Of a stretch of DNA of 5,671 bases, positions 4,447 through 5,671 are shown piece by piece. The notes under the pieces were generated by a model. It saw nothing but the letters and a program-made list of their open reading frames with translations. It was not told where the DNA came from and did no database searches. Every line of letters starts with the position of its first letter. Within the stretch, counting starts at the first letter, position 1. The stretch is from contig CAJQKX010000296.1 in the NCBI GenBank assembly GCA_905479025.1, positions 1 through 5,671 on the forward strand, in the 5' to 3' direction. A program made the position numbers and the translations under genes. Source of the DNA: an uncultured Paraglaciecola sp. Its GTDB lineage: Bacteria > Pseudomonadota > Gammaproteobacteria > Enterobacterales > Alteromonadaceae.

Positions 4447-5671
4447 ATGAATCGAAGAAAACTTATAACACCAGTGTTGTTAGGCCATTTGGTTGTTTGT
4501 TTGGTCACACCTCTTCTTCAAGCGGCTCCGTTGAGTCCTAAAAACGTTAAAGTTTACACAACAGCCAAAGATACCAATAAACGCCTGACATTAACTCAAG
4601 AGTCGACTTTTAAGCCCGGCAAACAAGCTACGGAGGGCGAAATATCCATTTTTGTTAACCCGAACAAACGTTTCCAGAAAGTATTAGGCATAGGTGGGGC
4701 CATTACCGACGCCAGTGCAGAAGTCTTTGCGAAATTGCCGGCGGATAAACAAAGTGAAATGTTAAAAGCCTATTATGATAAAGAGGTAGGCATCGGCTAT
4801 TCACTAGCGCGAACGCCTATTCATAGTTCAGATTTTGGCAGTGGTAGTCATACCTATATTGAAGAAGGGGATAAAAAATTATCCACTTTTAACATCGAAC
4901 CAGACCGTAAATTACGTATCCCGCTGATTAAAAGAGCAACAGCCGCCGCCGGTGGCAGCTTAACCCTGTATGCCAGTCCCTGGAGTGCCCCCGCTTTTAT
5001 GAAAAGTAATAATAACATGTTACAGGGTGGCAAATTATTACCCGAATATTTTGATGCTTGGGCCCAGTATTTTACAAAATTCATTCATGCGTATGAAGCT
5101 GAAGGCATGCCGATTTGGGGTGTCACGGTACAAAACGAACCTATGGCCGTGCAGCGCTGGGAGTCGATGATTTACACCGCTGAAGAAGAACGTGACTTTC
5201 TTAAAAATCACCTTGGCCCTACTATGGAAAAGGCCGGGTTAGGTGATAAAAAGATTGTTGTTTGGGACCACAATCGCGACTTAATCACCAATAGAGCCAA
5301 TACCATTTTTGATGATCCTGAGGCAGCCAAATATGCCTGGGGAATTGGTTTCCACTGGTATGAAACGTGGGCTGGTGGCGAATCCATGCACGACAATCTA
5401 GCTTTGATAAACGAGTCATATCCCACCAAAAAGTTACTTTTCACTGAGGGCACAGTAGAAGGTTTTAGAGCCGATCGTTACCAATATTGGCCGAATGCAG
5501 AACGTTACGGTCACTCAATGATTAAAGACTTTAACGCGGGCACAGTGGGCTGGACTGATTGGAATATTTTGCTTGATCATAATGGTGGACCTAACCATGT
5601 AGGGAATTATTGTTTCTCTCCCATACATGCCGATACACGCACAGGGCAGTTAATTTATACCCCCACTTATT
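4447..5671 (+). CDS. GH30 family glycoside hydrolase (glucosylceramidase / endo-beta-1,6-glucanase type), 3' end beyond window
   Basis: Exported retaining glycosidase; 408 residues are visible and no stop is reached. A signal peptide is evident: N-RRK, a hydrophobic core (about 9-24) and a signal peptidase I site near LLQA-AP (after residue 26 or 27). No lipobox is seen, so the product is likely periplasmic or secreted. GH30 hallmarks in order: GIGGAITDAS (about 81-90), SPWSAPAFMK (177-186), WGVTVQNEP with Glu231 as acid/base, FHWYETW (302-308), LLFTEG with Glu334 as nucleophile, and GWTDWN (368-373) followed by GGPN (380-383) and SPIHAD. The last block resembles the glucocerebrosidase-like branch (subfamily GH30_1) more than the xylanase branch (GH30_8). 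In marine bacteria this branch includes enzymes that remove beta-1,6-glucose from laminarin or cut beta-1,6-glucan. The missing part should be the end of the barrel and the beta-sandwich typical of the family. It lies 162 nt after the upstream enzyme on the same strand. The Shine-Dalgarno is weak (AGAG, 4435-4438, 8 nt before ATG). Confidence 0.92.
   Translation, partial: MNRRKLITPVLLGHLVVCLVTPLLQAAPLSPKNVKVYTTAKDTNKRLTLTQESTFKPGKQATEGEISIFVNPNKRFQKVLGIGGAITDASAEVFAKLPADKQSEMLKAYYDKEVGIGYSLARTPIHSSDFGSGSHTYIEEGDKKLSTFNIEPDRKLRIPLIKRATAAAGGSLTLYASPWSAPAFMKSNNNMLQGGKLLPEYFDAWAQYFTKFIHAYEAEGMPIWGVTVQNEPMAVQRWESMIYTAEEERDFLKNHLGPTMEKAGLGDKKIVVWDHNRDLITNRANTIFDDPEAAKYAWGIGFHWYETWAGGESMHDNLALINESYPTKKLLFTEGTVEGFRADRYQYWPNAERYGHSMIKDFNAGTVGWTDWNILLDHNGGPNHVGNYCFSPIHADTRTGQLIYTPTY

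Overview
The window carries two same-strand carbohydrate-hydrolase genes and reads like a fragment of a polysaccharide-degradation locus. The composition is moderately AT-rich. Modular lipoproteins with Pro/Asp/Glu-rich linkers and CBM6 domains are common in marine Gammaproteobacteria of the Alteromonadales/Cellvibrionales type, so I infer such a host. No rRNA, ribosomal protein or other marker is present to prove it.

Layout: bases 1-639 hold no gene I can support. This long upstream region contains several inverted repeats: large imperfect hairpins at 33-95, 139-175 and 253-314, and short operator-like dyads at 431-449, 520-540 and 594-603. Bases 640-4284 encode a 1214-residue outer-membrane-type lipoprotein. 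Its order is lipobox, acidic/proline linker, GH5-like (clan GH-A) catalytic barrel, fascin/ricin-like beta-trefoil, two CBM6 modules, and two nearly identical C-terminal jelly-roll-type modules joined by a PEP linker. Bases 4285-4446 are intergenic, with a perfect 11-bp inverted repeat after the stop and a second nested inverted repeat before the next gene. Bases 4447-5671 encode the first 408 residues of a secreted GH30 enzyme (glucosylceramidase / endo-beta-1,6-glucanase type), cut by the window edge.

Working model (inference): the surface-anchored multi-CBM enzyme binds and cuts an extracellular beta-glucan, and the GH30 enzyme, exported to the periplasm or beyond, removes beta-1,6-linked glucose or cuts beta-1,6 stretches. 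Laminarin-like or pustulan-like glucans fit best, but the substrate of the first enzyme cannot be read from sequence alone. The features most worth a second look are the atypical active-site layout of the GH5-like domain, the recent or gene-converted duplication of the C-terminal module, and the structured upstream region.
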